DNA of 64,000 nt, from the NCBI RefSeq assembly GCF_038050405.1, contig NZ_CP150901.1, positions 2,356,001 through 2,420,000 on the forward strand, read 5' to 3'. Origin of the DNA: Paraburkholderia sp. IMGN_8. Its GTDB lineage: Bacteria > Pseudomonadota > Gammaproteobacteria > Burkholderiales > Burkholderiaceae. Position numbers and translations under genes: made by a program. Shown piece after piece: positions 27,054 through 35,340 of the stretch. Numbering within the stretch: the first letter of the stretch is position 1; each line of letters begins with the position of its first letter. Under the pieces are notes generated by a model. It worked only from the letters and a program-made list of their open reading frames with translations, did no database searches and had not been told where the DNA came from.

Positions 27054-28992
27054 GCGACTCGCTCTGGGATTGGCTCTGCGTCTGATTCTGCGTCTGGCTT
27101 TCCGACTCGCTCCTCGTTTCGCTCCTCGTTTCGCCCCTCGTTTCGCTCCTCGTTTCGCTCCTCGTTCCGCTCTGCGATCTCTGCGGTTCGCCGGCGCGCC
27201 GCTCTATGGTGGCCGCCGCCCGCCCCTTATCCAGTTCGGCCTGTTGCCACAGCATTTCCAGCGTGCGCCGCAAGCGCGCCGGCGTGACCGGCTTGTGCAG
27301 CACCGGAATCCCCTGCAAGGCCAGCGCCGCAAGTTCCGCCGACGCCATATCGCCGGTGATCAGCAGCGTCACCACGCCTTCGTGACCGCCATGCGCGAGC
27401 ACATTGCGCACTGCCGTGAGCGCCTGCGCGCCGGTCCGATGGTTCGCCAACTGGTAATCGCATAACACGGCATCCGGCACGAAGCCGTCGCCAAGCGCCC
27501 TGAGCGCGTCGGCTTCGTCGCGTGCGCCGCGCACGCTGCAACCCCAGCGCGCCAGCAGACTGGCGATGCCTTCGAGAATCGACGGGTCGTCGTCGATGCA
27601 CAGCACGCGCCGCCCTTGCGCCGATGGGCCGCCCGCCACCGCTTCGTTCAGGCTCGCGACAATCCCGCCGGCCTCGCCCGCCCGCACGGGAAAGCGGAAC
27701 ACCGAGCCACGGCCCGGCGCCGAGCGCACCTGCAATTCGCCGCCGAGCAAACCGACCAGCCGCTTCACCGTCGGCAATCCCAGGCCGTGCCCCTGGCGCG
27801 CGTCGCGCTGTGGATTGGCCACCTGATAGAACTCCTCGAAAATGCGCTCATGTTCTTCGGGCGGGATGCCGATGCCCGAATCGCGCACCTCGATATAGCC
27901 GCCCGAAGGCTGCCCCGAGCGGCGCAAGCCCATCCAGATCGCGCCTTCCTCGGTATAGCGCACCGCATTCGAGAGCAGATTGCTCAACACGCGTTCGAGC
28001 AGCACCGGATCGTCGTGCACCACCATCGTGGTCGGCGCGATCCGCAGCGCCAGCCCTTTGGCCGCCGCCTGTGGCCGATACTGGCTGCCGACCCGCTCGA
28101 ACAGTTCGGAGAGCCGGAAATGCAGACGAAGCACCTGGGTCACGCCGCTTTCGAGCCGGGCCAGATCGAGCACCTGATTGAACAACTGGTTCAGCGCCTC
28201 GACGTTATAGACGATGTGCTCGGCGGTCCTCGCGTGCTGCACGGGCGTCGCCGCCGCATCGTTGAGCGAGGCCGCCAGCAGACCGATCGCGTGCAGCGGC
28301 TGGCGCAAATCGTGGCTCGCGGCGGCAAAAAAACGCGTCTTGGCGAGACTGGCTTCTTCGGCGACACGCTTTTGCGCGGCCAGCGACTCCGCCAGATATT
28401 GCTGATCCACCCGCGCGTGCACGACACGCTGGAACAGCTTGCGATAACTCAACGCATAGACGTTGATCGCACAGAAGAAAAACGCGAGGACGATCGCGAG
28501 AATCGTGCGGTCGAACGTATGCGAGCCGAAATGCAACACGATCGACGGCAACAGCAGGAAGGGAATCGAGGTCGAAAAGTTCAGCAGATCGAAGCCGTTC
28601 GCCATGAACACGCCCGCCGCCAACGTGACCATCATCACGGTATGCAGCAGCGGCAAGTCGGTTTGCGGGCTCTGGAACGCGAACCAGACCGCGACGCCCG
28701 GCGCGCTGTACAGCAGCATGCCGCGCAATGCATGCAGATTGATCCACGCGCGCGGGCTCACGAGGTTCGGATAGCGGCGATTGCAGATCCACAGCGCGAG
28801 GCCGGCGCAATTGGCCGCGGCATAGAACCCGAAGCACGCGATGAACAGCGTCGGCGACGGTGGCTTCGGCCAGTAGATCGCCACCAGAACGGCGATCGAA
28901 AACCAGTGCGAAAAGAACGCGATCGGGTCCTGGGCGTACAGCACCCGCACCAGGTCTTCGTCGATCGCATGCTGCATAGGGTCGGCCCGCAT
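27046..28992 (-). CDS. Hybrid sensor histidine kinase with C-terminal receiver and a repetitive Ser/Glu/Thr/Arg tail
   Basis: A 648-aa protein. Order: membrane region with about six helices (20-190), HisKA with phospho-His in AAASHDLRQPLHAIG (about residue 230), HATPase with SNLLSNAVRYT, GIGIP and GHGLGLPTVKRL boxes, then a receiver (about 480-600) with acceptor Asp in VLCDYQLANH. The last 45 residues are low-complexity repeats (SETR units, then Gln/Ser/Thr runs). A strong AAAGGAG ribosome site precedes the ATG at 28992. It has no extracytoplasmic sensor domain, so the signal is probably in the membrane. The convergent LuxR regulator is the likely partner. Confidence 0.9.
   Translation of the reverse strand: MRADPMQHAIDEDLVRVLYAQDPIAFFSHWFSIAVLVAIYWPKPPSPTLFIACFGFYAAANCAGLALWICNRRYPNLVSPRAWINLHALRGMLLYSAPGVAVWFAFQSPQTDLPLLHTVMMVTLAAGVFMANGFDLLNFSTSIPFLLLPSIVLHFGSHTFDRTILAIVLAFFFCAINVYALSYRKLFQRVVHARVDQQYLAESLAAQKRVAEEASLAKTRFFAAASHDLRQPLHAIGLLAASLNDAAATPVQHARTAEHIVYNVEALNQLFNQVLDLARLESGVTQVLRLHFRLSELFERVGSQYRPQAAAKGLALRIAPTTMVVHDDPVLLERVLSNLLSNAVRYTEEGAIWMGLRRSGQPSGGYIEVRDSGIGIPPEEHERIFEEFYQVANPQRDARQGHGLGLPTVKRLVGLLGGELQVRSAPGRGSVFRFPVRAGEAGGIVASLNEAVAGGPSAQGRRVLCIDDDPSILEGIASLLARWGCSVRGARDEADALRALGDGFVPDAVLCDYQLANHRTGAQALTAVRNVLAHGGHEGVVTLLITGDMASAELAALALQGIPVLHKPVTPARLRRTLEMLWQQAELDKGRAAATIERRAGEPQRSQSGTRSETRSETRGETRSETRSESESQTQNQTQSQSQSESQK
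27108..27167. repeat. Five 12-bp tandem repeats in the 3' end of the hybrid kinase gene
   Basis: The unit CGCTCCTCGTTT is repeated five times with one or two changes. On the coding strand it gives SETR/GETR repeats. A looser 6-bp pattern continues towards the stop (27050-27107) and gives alternating Ser/Gln/Thr/Glu. Because the unit is a multiple of three, changes in copy number would alter tail length without a frameshift. Confidence 0.9.
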
Positions 28993-29012
28993 CGTGTGGT
29001 CTCCTTTGTCGA

Positions 29013-29140
29013 CCGGAGTTAGCGCTTTAGCTGTCGGCCAGAGTTCGCGTGTCGGCTGGAGTTAGCGCTTTAGCGCTTACTCCAGCCCCATAGCGCGTTA
29101 CTCTGGTCCCATGCAAAGCACTTACTCCGGTCCCATGCAA
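29013..29140. repeat. Array of five 9-bp repeats in two orientations upstream of the hybrid kinase
   Basis: The 9-mer C(C/T)GGAGTTA occurs at 29013-29021 and 29056-29064. Its near-complement TTACTC(C/T)(A/G)G occurs at 29077-29085, 29098-29106 and 29122-29130. Copies two and three make a near-perfect hairpin (29056-29085, arms matching 13 of 14). Copies four and five belong to a 19-base direct repeat with one mismatch (29098-29116 and 29122-29140). Distances between the last four copies are 21, 21 and 24 bases, about two helical turns. The array lies 21 bases upstream of the kinase start. Confidence 0.7.
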
Positions 29141-29510
29141 GATGGTTGCTGTCGGGCACGGCAAATTCGATGGCGTAGCGCGAAGAGTCAGCCGCGAAGC
29201 AGGCGTCGCGGGCCGGGGGTGCTGCGCACAGGTGCGGCATGGTTCGTTTGCGTGCGCGCAGCGTTTTGGTGCAGCGCACCGCGCGCGACAACGGGTAAGA
29301 CGGCCCGGCAAGCGCTCTTTTGAATTCGTTTTTGAGATGGTTTACCCAGCAGTTTACCCATCAGCTACCACTTAATCCATATAGGCGAAGCCGTCGCCGG
29401 AAACCATACTGGTTTCACATTCCAGCGCGGCTTCAAGTCTTCAACCACCCTTTGCCCGCCTGCAGTTCAGGCTCACCGCGCTCCTTGCCTTACCCCTTAT
29501 GGAGGCTTTC
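29141..29510. other. Gene-free stretch before the sigma-like gene
   Basis: A 370-base stretch with no credible gene. It becomes AT-richer towards 29330-29400, where a direct repeat AGTTTACCCA/GTTTACCCA (29340-29360) is seen, and it probably contains the promoter of the gene at 29511. Confidence 0.4.
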
Positions 29511-30302
29511 ATGGGCGCAGTTCCGAGCCACGAGTTCGTCCGCAATCTCGACGATGCGATCCTGCCCGACCTGTGGCGCCGGCGTACCCAGCTGTCCGCC
29601 GATGAAATGGTGTCGATGGTCGAGCTGGTCAGGCGGGCGCTGCGGACCTATCACCCGCTCGAATTGCAGGCGCTCGGCGAAGACAAGGAAGAGCTGGTCG
29701 CGCAGTTCATCTACTCGAAGGTGCTGCGTCTCGCGCCTGGCCACACGGAAACCCATGCCTGCGCCGACAGCGCGCCGTCCAACGGCTACGCACTGTGCGC
29801 GTACTTTCGCCGCTATCTGATCGACTGCCTGCGTAGCGCGGGCCACCAGCGCAACGTATCGATGGAAAACGAAGGCATGGTGCAGGAAATCGATCTGCAC
29901 GCGCATGCGCTGGAAGACCCGGTCGAAAGCGTGCTGTTGCAGTACGGCCTCGACGAACAGCGCGTGCGGTGCGCGGCGCGCGCCTTTATCGAAAGCCTCG
30001 ACGAACCGGAGCGCATTGTGCTGGCCGGCAGCCTCGGCTGGTGCTCGGAGGGTAAAGGCGGTCTGTCGGCGGTCGCGGCTCAGCATCGTGTGCCCTCATA
30101 TCACTATCGCGCAGTCAAACTCGGCGTCACCATGAAAAAGACGGCCAATGCCGCCGATTTTTCCAACACCAAGATCGGCCGCTGGCTCACCGACGTGCTC
30201 GGCATCGAGATCGACCTCGACAATCGCGCGGCGATTCTGCTCGTGTTGAACCTGCTCGCCGCCGAATCGAGCGACAGCGAAATGAATGAAGTAGCAGCCT
30301 AA
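29511..30302 (+). CDS. Divergent sigma-70-like / unknown cytoplasmic protein, 263 aa
   Basis: The ATG at 29511 follows GGAGG. No confident family is recognised. The segment ALCAYFRRYLIDCLRSAGHQ (about residues 90-110) resembles sigma region 2 (helix ending in a conserved ID-x-LR). The later segment FIESLDEPERIVLAGSLGW, followed by LSAVAAQHRVPSYHYRAVKLGV (about 165-210), resembles a sigma region 4 helix-turn-helix. Spacing is longer than in ECF sigmas, and there is a C-terminal extension. It could be a degenerate sigma factor or a related DNA-binding protein. No anti-sigma gene adjoins; the next gene is the giant GMC oxidoreductase, 203 bases downstream. Confidence 0.6.
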   Translation: MGAVPSHEFVRNLDDAILPDLWRRRTQLSADEMVSMVELVRRALRTYHPLELQALGEDKEELVAQFIYSKVLRLAPGHTETHACADSAPSNGYALCAYFRRYLIDCLRSAGHQRNVSMENEGMVQEIDLHAHALEDPVESVLLQYGLDEQRVRCAARAFIESLDEPERIVLAGSLGWCSEGKGGLSAVAAQHRVPSYHYRAVKLGVTMKKTANAADFSNTKIGRWLTDVLGIEIDLDNRAAILLVLNLLAAESSDSEMNEVAA

Positions 30303-30505
30303 TTGCACCTGAACAAACGGCTCCGTCCGGTCGCCGGCTTTCCTGAACACAGTAGAAGCAGCACATATGGCGTGCGCGCCACGTACCATGCGCCTTTTTT
30401 TGTCGTTGCGCACCGCCTACGATAAAAAACCGGCGGCCGCGCACCGTCTTCTTTCCGAACTCCGGGCTCCCCCACCCGGCTCCAACTCCTGACGAGGTGG
30501 TCGTG

Positions 30506-33500
30506 ATGAATCGCTTATCGAGCGCCATGACGGCGCTGCAGCCGCATTACGAAGTCGTGGTCGTGGGTTCGGGTTATGGCGGCTCGATTGCCGCCAGCCG
30601 CATGGCGCGCGCCGGGCGTCAGGTGTGCGTGCTGGAGCGCGGGCGGGAATTCATGGCCGGCGAATTTCCGCGCACGCCGCTCGAAGGCGCCGCGCAGGTG
30701 CAATACAACACCAGTCTCGCGCAGATCGGCTCGCCGCTCGCGCTGCTCGAAGTGCACGTGAATTCCGAGGTGAATGCGGTGGTTGGCTGCGGGCTGGGCG
30801 GCACTTCGCTGATCAACGCGAACGTCGCGCTCGAAGCCGATCCGCGTCTGTGGGACGATCCGCGCTGGCCGGCCGCGCTGCGCGGCGACAAGGCGGGTCG
30901 CGACACCGGCTACAAGCTTGCCCGCGAGATGCTGCAGCCGTCGCCGGTGCCCGACGATTATCCGCAGCTACCGAAACTGCAGGCGCTCGAACAATCGGCG
31001 CAAGCGCTCGGTATGCAGGACCGCTTCTACCGGCCGCCGATCACCGTTACCTTCAAGACCGGCAAGAACGCAGCGGGCGTCGATCAGAACCGCTGCGTCG
31101 GCTGCGGCGATTGCAATTCCGGCTGCAACTACGACGCGAAGAATTCGACCCACATGAACTATCTGCCCGATGCGGTCGCGCACGGCGCACAGATTTTCAC
31201 GGGCGCTGCGGTGCATTCGGTGGTGCGCGACAAAGACACGCAGAAATGGATCGTGAACTATCAACTGGTCAGTCTCGGCCGCGAAAGCTATGGCGCGCCC
31301 GATCTGTTCATCAGCGCCGATATCGTGATCGTGGCGGCCGGCACCATCGGTTCCACGGCGCTCCTGCTGCGCTCCAGCAAGGCCGGGCTGCCGGTGTCGA
31401 AACAACTCGGCGAACACTTCACCGGTAACGGCGACGTACTCGCCTTCGCCTACAACACCAACCAGGTGATCAACGGCGTCGGCTGGGGCGCGCACACGGC
31501 GGGCGAGATTGCGCCAGTCGGGCCGACCATCACCGGCATCATCGACCATCGCAACACTGAAGACGTAAAAGACGGCTTCGTGATCGAAGAAGGCTCGCTC
31601 GCCGGACCGATCGGTGTGGCGATGATCGGCGTGCTCGGCGGCGCCGCGCCGCTCGAAGGCGTGGACATTCCCGCGCCGCGGCCAGCGGACGAACCGCTCG
31701 GCGCGCCCGCGCGCGTGATCGAGAGTCTCCTGCGCGGGCCCTACCACGGCGCGCTCAACCACTCGCAAACTTACCTCGTGATGGCGCATGACGACGAGAG
31801 CGGCCAGATTCGCGTGGATGAAAAAGGCAGTCCGCGCATCCATTGGCCGAACGCCGGCAAGCAACCGATCTTCGAGACGGTCGAAAAGACGCTCATCGAC
31901 TCGACAGCCCCGCTCGGCGGCGAATTCCTGCGCAATCCGATTTCCGCCGATATGGCCGGCAACCGCGTCGTCACCGTGCATCCGCTCGGCGGTTGCGGGA
32001 TGGGCGAAGACGCGGAGCACGGCGTGGTCGATCACGCGGGCCGCGTGTTCAGCGGCAACGCGGGCAAGGCGGTGCACGAAGGCCTGTATGTGATGGACGG
32101 CGCGGTGATGCCGATGTCGCTCGGGGTCAATCCGCTGCTGACGATCTCGGCGCTTGCCGAGCGCAATTGCGCGTTGCTCGCGGCGTCGCACGACTGGCAC
32201 ATCGACTATGAGTCCAAGGGGGATGCCGCCACGCCGCCGCCCAGGGCAATCGGTTTGCGTTTCACTGAAACGATGGTCGGCACGTATACGCCGACGGTCG
32301 CGGGCGGCGCAGTTGCTACGAGCCCGATCCAGTTCACGTTGACCGTCGAATCGGACGATCTGGCCGACATGCTGAACAATCCGCAACACGAGGCGCGCAC
32401 GGCCGGCACGCTGACCTGCCCCGCGCTTTCCGCGCAACCCATGACGATCGCCGACGGCACATTCAACCTTTTTGTCGTCGATCAATCGGACGTGGATCAG
32501 CGTGACATGAACTATCGCATGACGCTCAATGCCACCGAAGGCAAGACGTACTACCTGACTGGGCGAAAGATCATCACGCGCACGTCGCCGATCAATCTGT
32601 GGGAACAGACCAACACGTTATACGCCGAGATTCGCGAGTCGCCGCAAGCCGATGCGCCGGCGCTCGGCAAAGCGACGCTGATCATCACGCCGGAGAACTT
32701 CCTCAAACAGCAGCGCACGCTGGAAGTCACGAACGCACCTGACCTGAAGACCCGCCTCGAATGGACCTTGAAGTTCGGCAAGTTTTTCGCGGGCGTGCTG
32801 TTTACCGAATACGGCGGTGTGGCCGCGCCCCTGCAGTTTTTTGACTCGAAGATGTCACCGCGTTTGAAGCGGGCACTGCGCGCGCCGGCGCCGCAAGTCT
32901 TCTTTTTCGACACGCCTGACAAGACGCAACTGCGGCTCACGCGCTACGTCGACAGCGCCAACAAAGCGGCGCGTCCGTTGCTGCTGATCCACGGCTCGGG
33001 TGTCTCGAGCCGGATCTATTCCACCGATCTGGTCGCGACCAACCTGGTGGAATATCTCTGCGCGGCCGGCTACGACGTGTGGCTCGTCGATCTGCGCGTC
33101 AGCATCGAAATGCCGAGCGTGCTGGTGCCGACCAACGTGGACAAGGTCGCTCGCGAGGACATTCCGGCCGCCGTCGCGAAAGTGCGCGAGTTGACCGGCG
33201 CGCCAAAAATTCAGGTGCTGGGCCACTGCATGGGTGGGCTGGCATTGAGCATGTCGTTGCTGTACGGCCTCGAGGGCGTGCGCTCGGCGGTCATCTCGCA
33301 AGTATCGGCGCATCCGGTGCCGGGCACGCTGGAACGCATCAAGTGCGGCCTGCATATACCTGACATCATGGAGCATCTCGGCGTGCTCGACCTGACCGCG
33401 TATACGCAGCACGAGAAGTGGCCCCACAACCTGCTCGATGAAGCGTTGAAGTTCTACCCGCTCAATCATAAACAGGGCTGCGGCAATCCCATCTGTCATC

Positions 33501-33919
33501 GTGCGACCTTCCTTTACGGCTTGCTATACGAACACGAACAGTTGAGCGAGACGCTTCATTCGAATCTGCAGGAACTGCTCGGCGTGCATGACGTCGAGGT
33601 GTTCAAGCATCTGGCCGCCATGGTGCGGGCGGGCAAGGTTGTCGACGCCGCCGGGAAAGACGTCTACCTCGGGGGGATGAACGGCATGAAGGGACTCGAG
33701 GGCATGCGCCTGCCGATCGGTTTCATCCATGGCGATAAAAACGAAACCTATTTGCCGAAAAGCACCCAGATTACCTATGACATTCTGGTCGAGCGTTTCC
33801 CTGAGCAGCCGTATGAGCGGCATGTGATTCCCGGCTACGGGCACATCGACTGCATATTCGGCAAGAACGCGGCAGTGGATGTTTATCCGGTGATCGCGAG
33901 GTATCTGGATGCGCATTGA
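30506..33919 (+). CDS. Fused GMC oxidoreductase (cholesterol-oxidase-like) and alpha/beta hydrolase, 1137 aa
   Basis: The N-terminal part (about 1-560) is an FAD-dependent GMC oxidoreductase: VVVGSGYGGSIAA dinucleotide fold, and C-terminal VHPLGGCGMG and GVNPLLTISALAER. It carries a ferredoxin-like Cys pattern, C-x2-C-x2-C-x3-C, at residues 197, 200, 203 and 207. A middle beta-rich part (about 580-760) follows, then an alpha/beta hydrolase (about 800-1137) with LLIHGSGVSS. Its nucleophile elbow is GHCMGG, so the nucleophile is Cys908 rather than Ser, as in PHA synthases and dienelactone hydrolases; Asp in HGDKNE and His in PGYGHIDC complete the triad. The start at 30506 has AGG at good spacing. 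The substrate is probably hydrophobic (sterol or lipid-like), by family inference. Confidence 0.88.
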   Translation: MNRLSSAMTALQPHYEVVVVGSGYGGSIAASRMARAGRQVCVLERGREFMAGEFPRTPLEGAAQVQYNTSLAQIGSPLALLEVHVNSEVNAVVGCGLGGTSLINANVALEADPRLWDDPRWPAALRGDKAGRDTGYKLAREMLQPSPVPDDYPQLPKLQALEQSAQALGMQDRFYRPPITVTFKTGKNAAGVDQNRCVGCGDCNSGCNYDAKNSTHMNYLPDAVAHGAQIFTGAAVHSVVRDKDTQKWIVNYQLVSLGRESYGAPDLFISADIVIVAAGTIGSTALLLRSSKAGLPVSKQLGEHFTGNGDVLAFAYNTNQVINGVGWGAHTAGEIAPVGPTITGIIDHRNTEDVKDGFVIEEGSLAGPIGVAMIGVLGGAAPLEGVDIPAPRPADEPLGAPARVIESLLRGPYHGALNHSQTYLVMAHDDESGQIRVDEKGSPRIHWPNAGKQPIFETVEKTLIDSTAPLGGEFLRNPISADMAGNRVVTVHPLGGCGMGEDAEHGVVDHAGRVFSGNAGKAVHEGLYVMDGAVMPMSLGVNPLLTISALAERNCALLAASHDWHIDYESKGDAATPPPRAIGLRFTETMVGTYTPTVAGGAVATSPIQFTLTVESDDLADMLNNPQHEARTAGTLTCPALSAQPMTIADGTFNLFVVDQSDVDQRDMNYRMTLNATEGKTYYLTGRKIITRTSPINLWEQTNTLYAEIRESPQADAPALGKATLIITPENFLKQQRTLEVTNAPDLKTRLEWTLKFGKFFAGVLFTEYGGVAAPLQFFDSKMSPRLKRALRAPAPQVFFFDTPDKTQLRLTRYVDSANKAARPLLLIHGSGVSSRIYSTDLVATNLVEYLCAAGYDVWLVDLRVSIEMPSVLVPTNVDKVAREDIPAAVAKVRELTGAPKIQVLGHCMGGLALSMSLLYGLEGVRSAVISQVSAHPVPGTLERIKCGLHIPDIMEHLGVLDLTAYTQHEKWPHNLLDEALKFYPLNHKQGCGNPICHRATFLYGLLYEHEQLSETLHSNLQELLGVHDVEVFKHLAAMVRAGKVVDAAGKDVYLGGMNGMKGLEGMRLPIGFIHGDKNETYLPKSTQITYDILVERFPEQPYERHVIPGYGHIDCIFGKNAAVDVYPVIARYLDAH

Positions 33920-33939
33920 GCCAGGCGCGCACGCCCCGC

Positions 33940-35340
33940 TCAGAACAGCTTGCCCGGATTCAGGATACCGTGCGGGTCCAGTGCATGTTTGATCGCGGCC
34001 ATTGCGGCCAGCTCGGCGGGCGAACGCGAGATCGGCAAGAACTCACGCTTGAGCAAACCGATCCCGTGTTCCGCCGACACCGAACCATTGAGCGGCCCGA
34101 GCATCTCGTAGACGAACGCATAGACCGCGTGATGCTCGACGCCCGGTATCGAATGGCCGTCGACAGTGACATGCAGATTCGAATCGCCGATATGGCCGAA
34201 GAAATACGATTCGTTGCCCGGCCAGCGCTGATCGAGCGCCGCGCGGCAACGGTCGACGAATGCGCCGATCTCGCCGATCGGCAAGCTCACATCGAAGTTG
34301 ATCGCGTCCAGCCGCACCGGAAACTCCGCGGTGCATTCGCGAATCGCCCATAAGGCCCGTACGTCGGCGACCGATTGCGCGATCACGGCGTCGCGCATCA
34401 CCTGCGCGTCGAGCGCTTCGGTCAGCGCGGCGGAGAAGCGTTCGCCGTCGTCTCTAACGTCGAAGCTCGCGTGTTCGATCAGTGCATAAAGCGGGTGTAC
34501 GTCTGCGAACGGCGAACGCGCGCCCGTCAGCTTCACGCCGAAATCGTAGAAATCCGGCCACATGATCTCGAACGCGCCGATGTCGTTGCCAAAGCGCGTC
34601 GACAAGCGGCGCAGCAGGTTCACCGCGGCATCGTAATCGTCGAGTGCGACCAGCGCCGTGTGCCGCGCCGTGCGTGGTGGATGCAGCCGCAACACCGCGC
34701 GAGTAATTACGCCAAGTGTGCCTTCCGAACCGATGAACCAGTGTTTCAGGTCGTAGCCGGTGTTGTTCTTGACCATCTTGCCCAACGACGTCAGCACGTC
34801 GCCGTTCGCCAGCACGACTTCCAGCCCGAGCACCTGATCGCGCGCGGTGCCCGACTGGATCACGCGATTGCCGCCCGCGTTGGTGGCCAGATTGCCGCCG
34901 ATCTGGCACGAGCCGCGCGCGCCCAGATCGAGCGCGAGTTCGAAGCCCGCCTCCGCGGCGGCTTCCTGCGCGGTTTGCAAGGTGGTGCCGGCGCGCACCG
35001 TCAGCGTGGCCGAGGCGACATCGATTTCTTCGATACCGCTTAAACGTTCGAGCGACAGCGCGATATCGGCGGCGCGTGCGATCGCGCCGCCGGCGAGGCC
35101 GGTCATGCCGCCCTGCGGCACCACGGGTTGATGCGCTGCGTGGCAGATGGCCAGCGCGCGCGAGACCTCTTCCGTGCTGCGCGGCAAGACGAGCGCTGCG
35201 GGGCGCGTCGGATCGTGGCGCGTCCAGTCGGTCATCGCGCGTTCGCCGATCTGCTCGCCGACTCGCACCGCGTCGTCACCTAGCGCGGCGCGCAACGCGT
35301 CGAGCGTCGCGCAAAGCGGTGCTGGGTTTTTATCTGTCAT
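33940..35340 (-). CDS. FAD-linked oxidoreductase, D-lactate / D-2-hydroxyacid dehydrogenase (GlcD) family
   Basis: A 466-aa protein with a PCMH-type FAD-binding domain (about 40-220; VVPQGGMTGLAGGA and GTARDQVLGLEVVLANGDV) and a C-terminal FAD oxidase domain ending SAEHGIGLLKREFL...HALDPHGILNPGKLF, the family signature. It oxidises a D-2-hydroxyacid and passes electrons to a quinone or flavoprotein. Its start overlaps the stop of the 2-oxoglutarate-type oxygenase gene (ATGA), so the two are coupled. The pair is divergent from an ABC importer operon, which suggests they process the imported compound. Confidence 0.9.
   Translation of the reverse strand: MTDKNPAPLCATLDALRAALGDDAVRVGEQIGERAMTDWTRHDPTRPAALVLPRSTEEVSRALAICHAAHQPVVPQGGMTGLAGGAIARAADIALSLERLSGIEEIDVASATLTVRAGTTLQTAQEAAAEAGFELALDLGARGSCQIGGNLATNAGGNRVIQSGTARDQVLGLEVVLANGDVLTSLGKMVKNNTGYDLKHWFIGSEGTLGVITRAVLRLHPPRTARHTALVALDDYDAAVNLLRRLSTRFGNDIGAFEIMWPDFYDFGVKLTGARSPFADVHPLYALIEHASFDVRDDGERFSAALTEALDAQVMRDAVIAQSVADVRALWAIRECTAEFPVRLDAINFDVSLPIGEIGAFVDRCRAALDQRWPGNESYFFGHIGDSNLHVTVDGHSIPGVEHHAVYAFVYEMLGPLNGSVSAEHGIGLLKREFLPISRSPAELAAMAAIKHALDPHGILNPGKLF

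Noticed and set aside
29013..29140. Possible CRISPR array
   Set aside because: Repeats are only 9-19 bases, in both orientations and partly overlapping hairpins, with no regular spacers and no cas genes.
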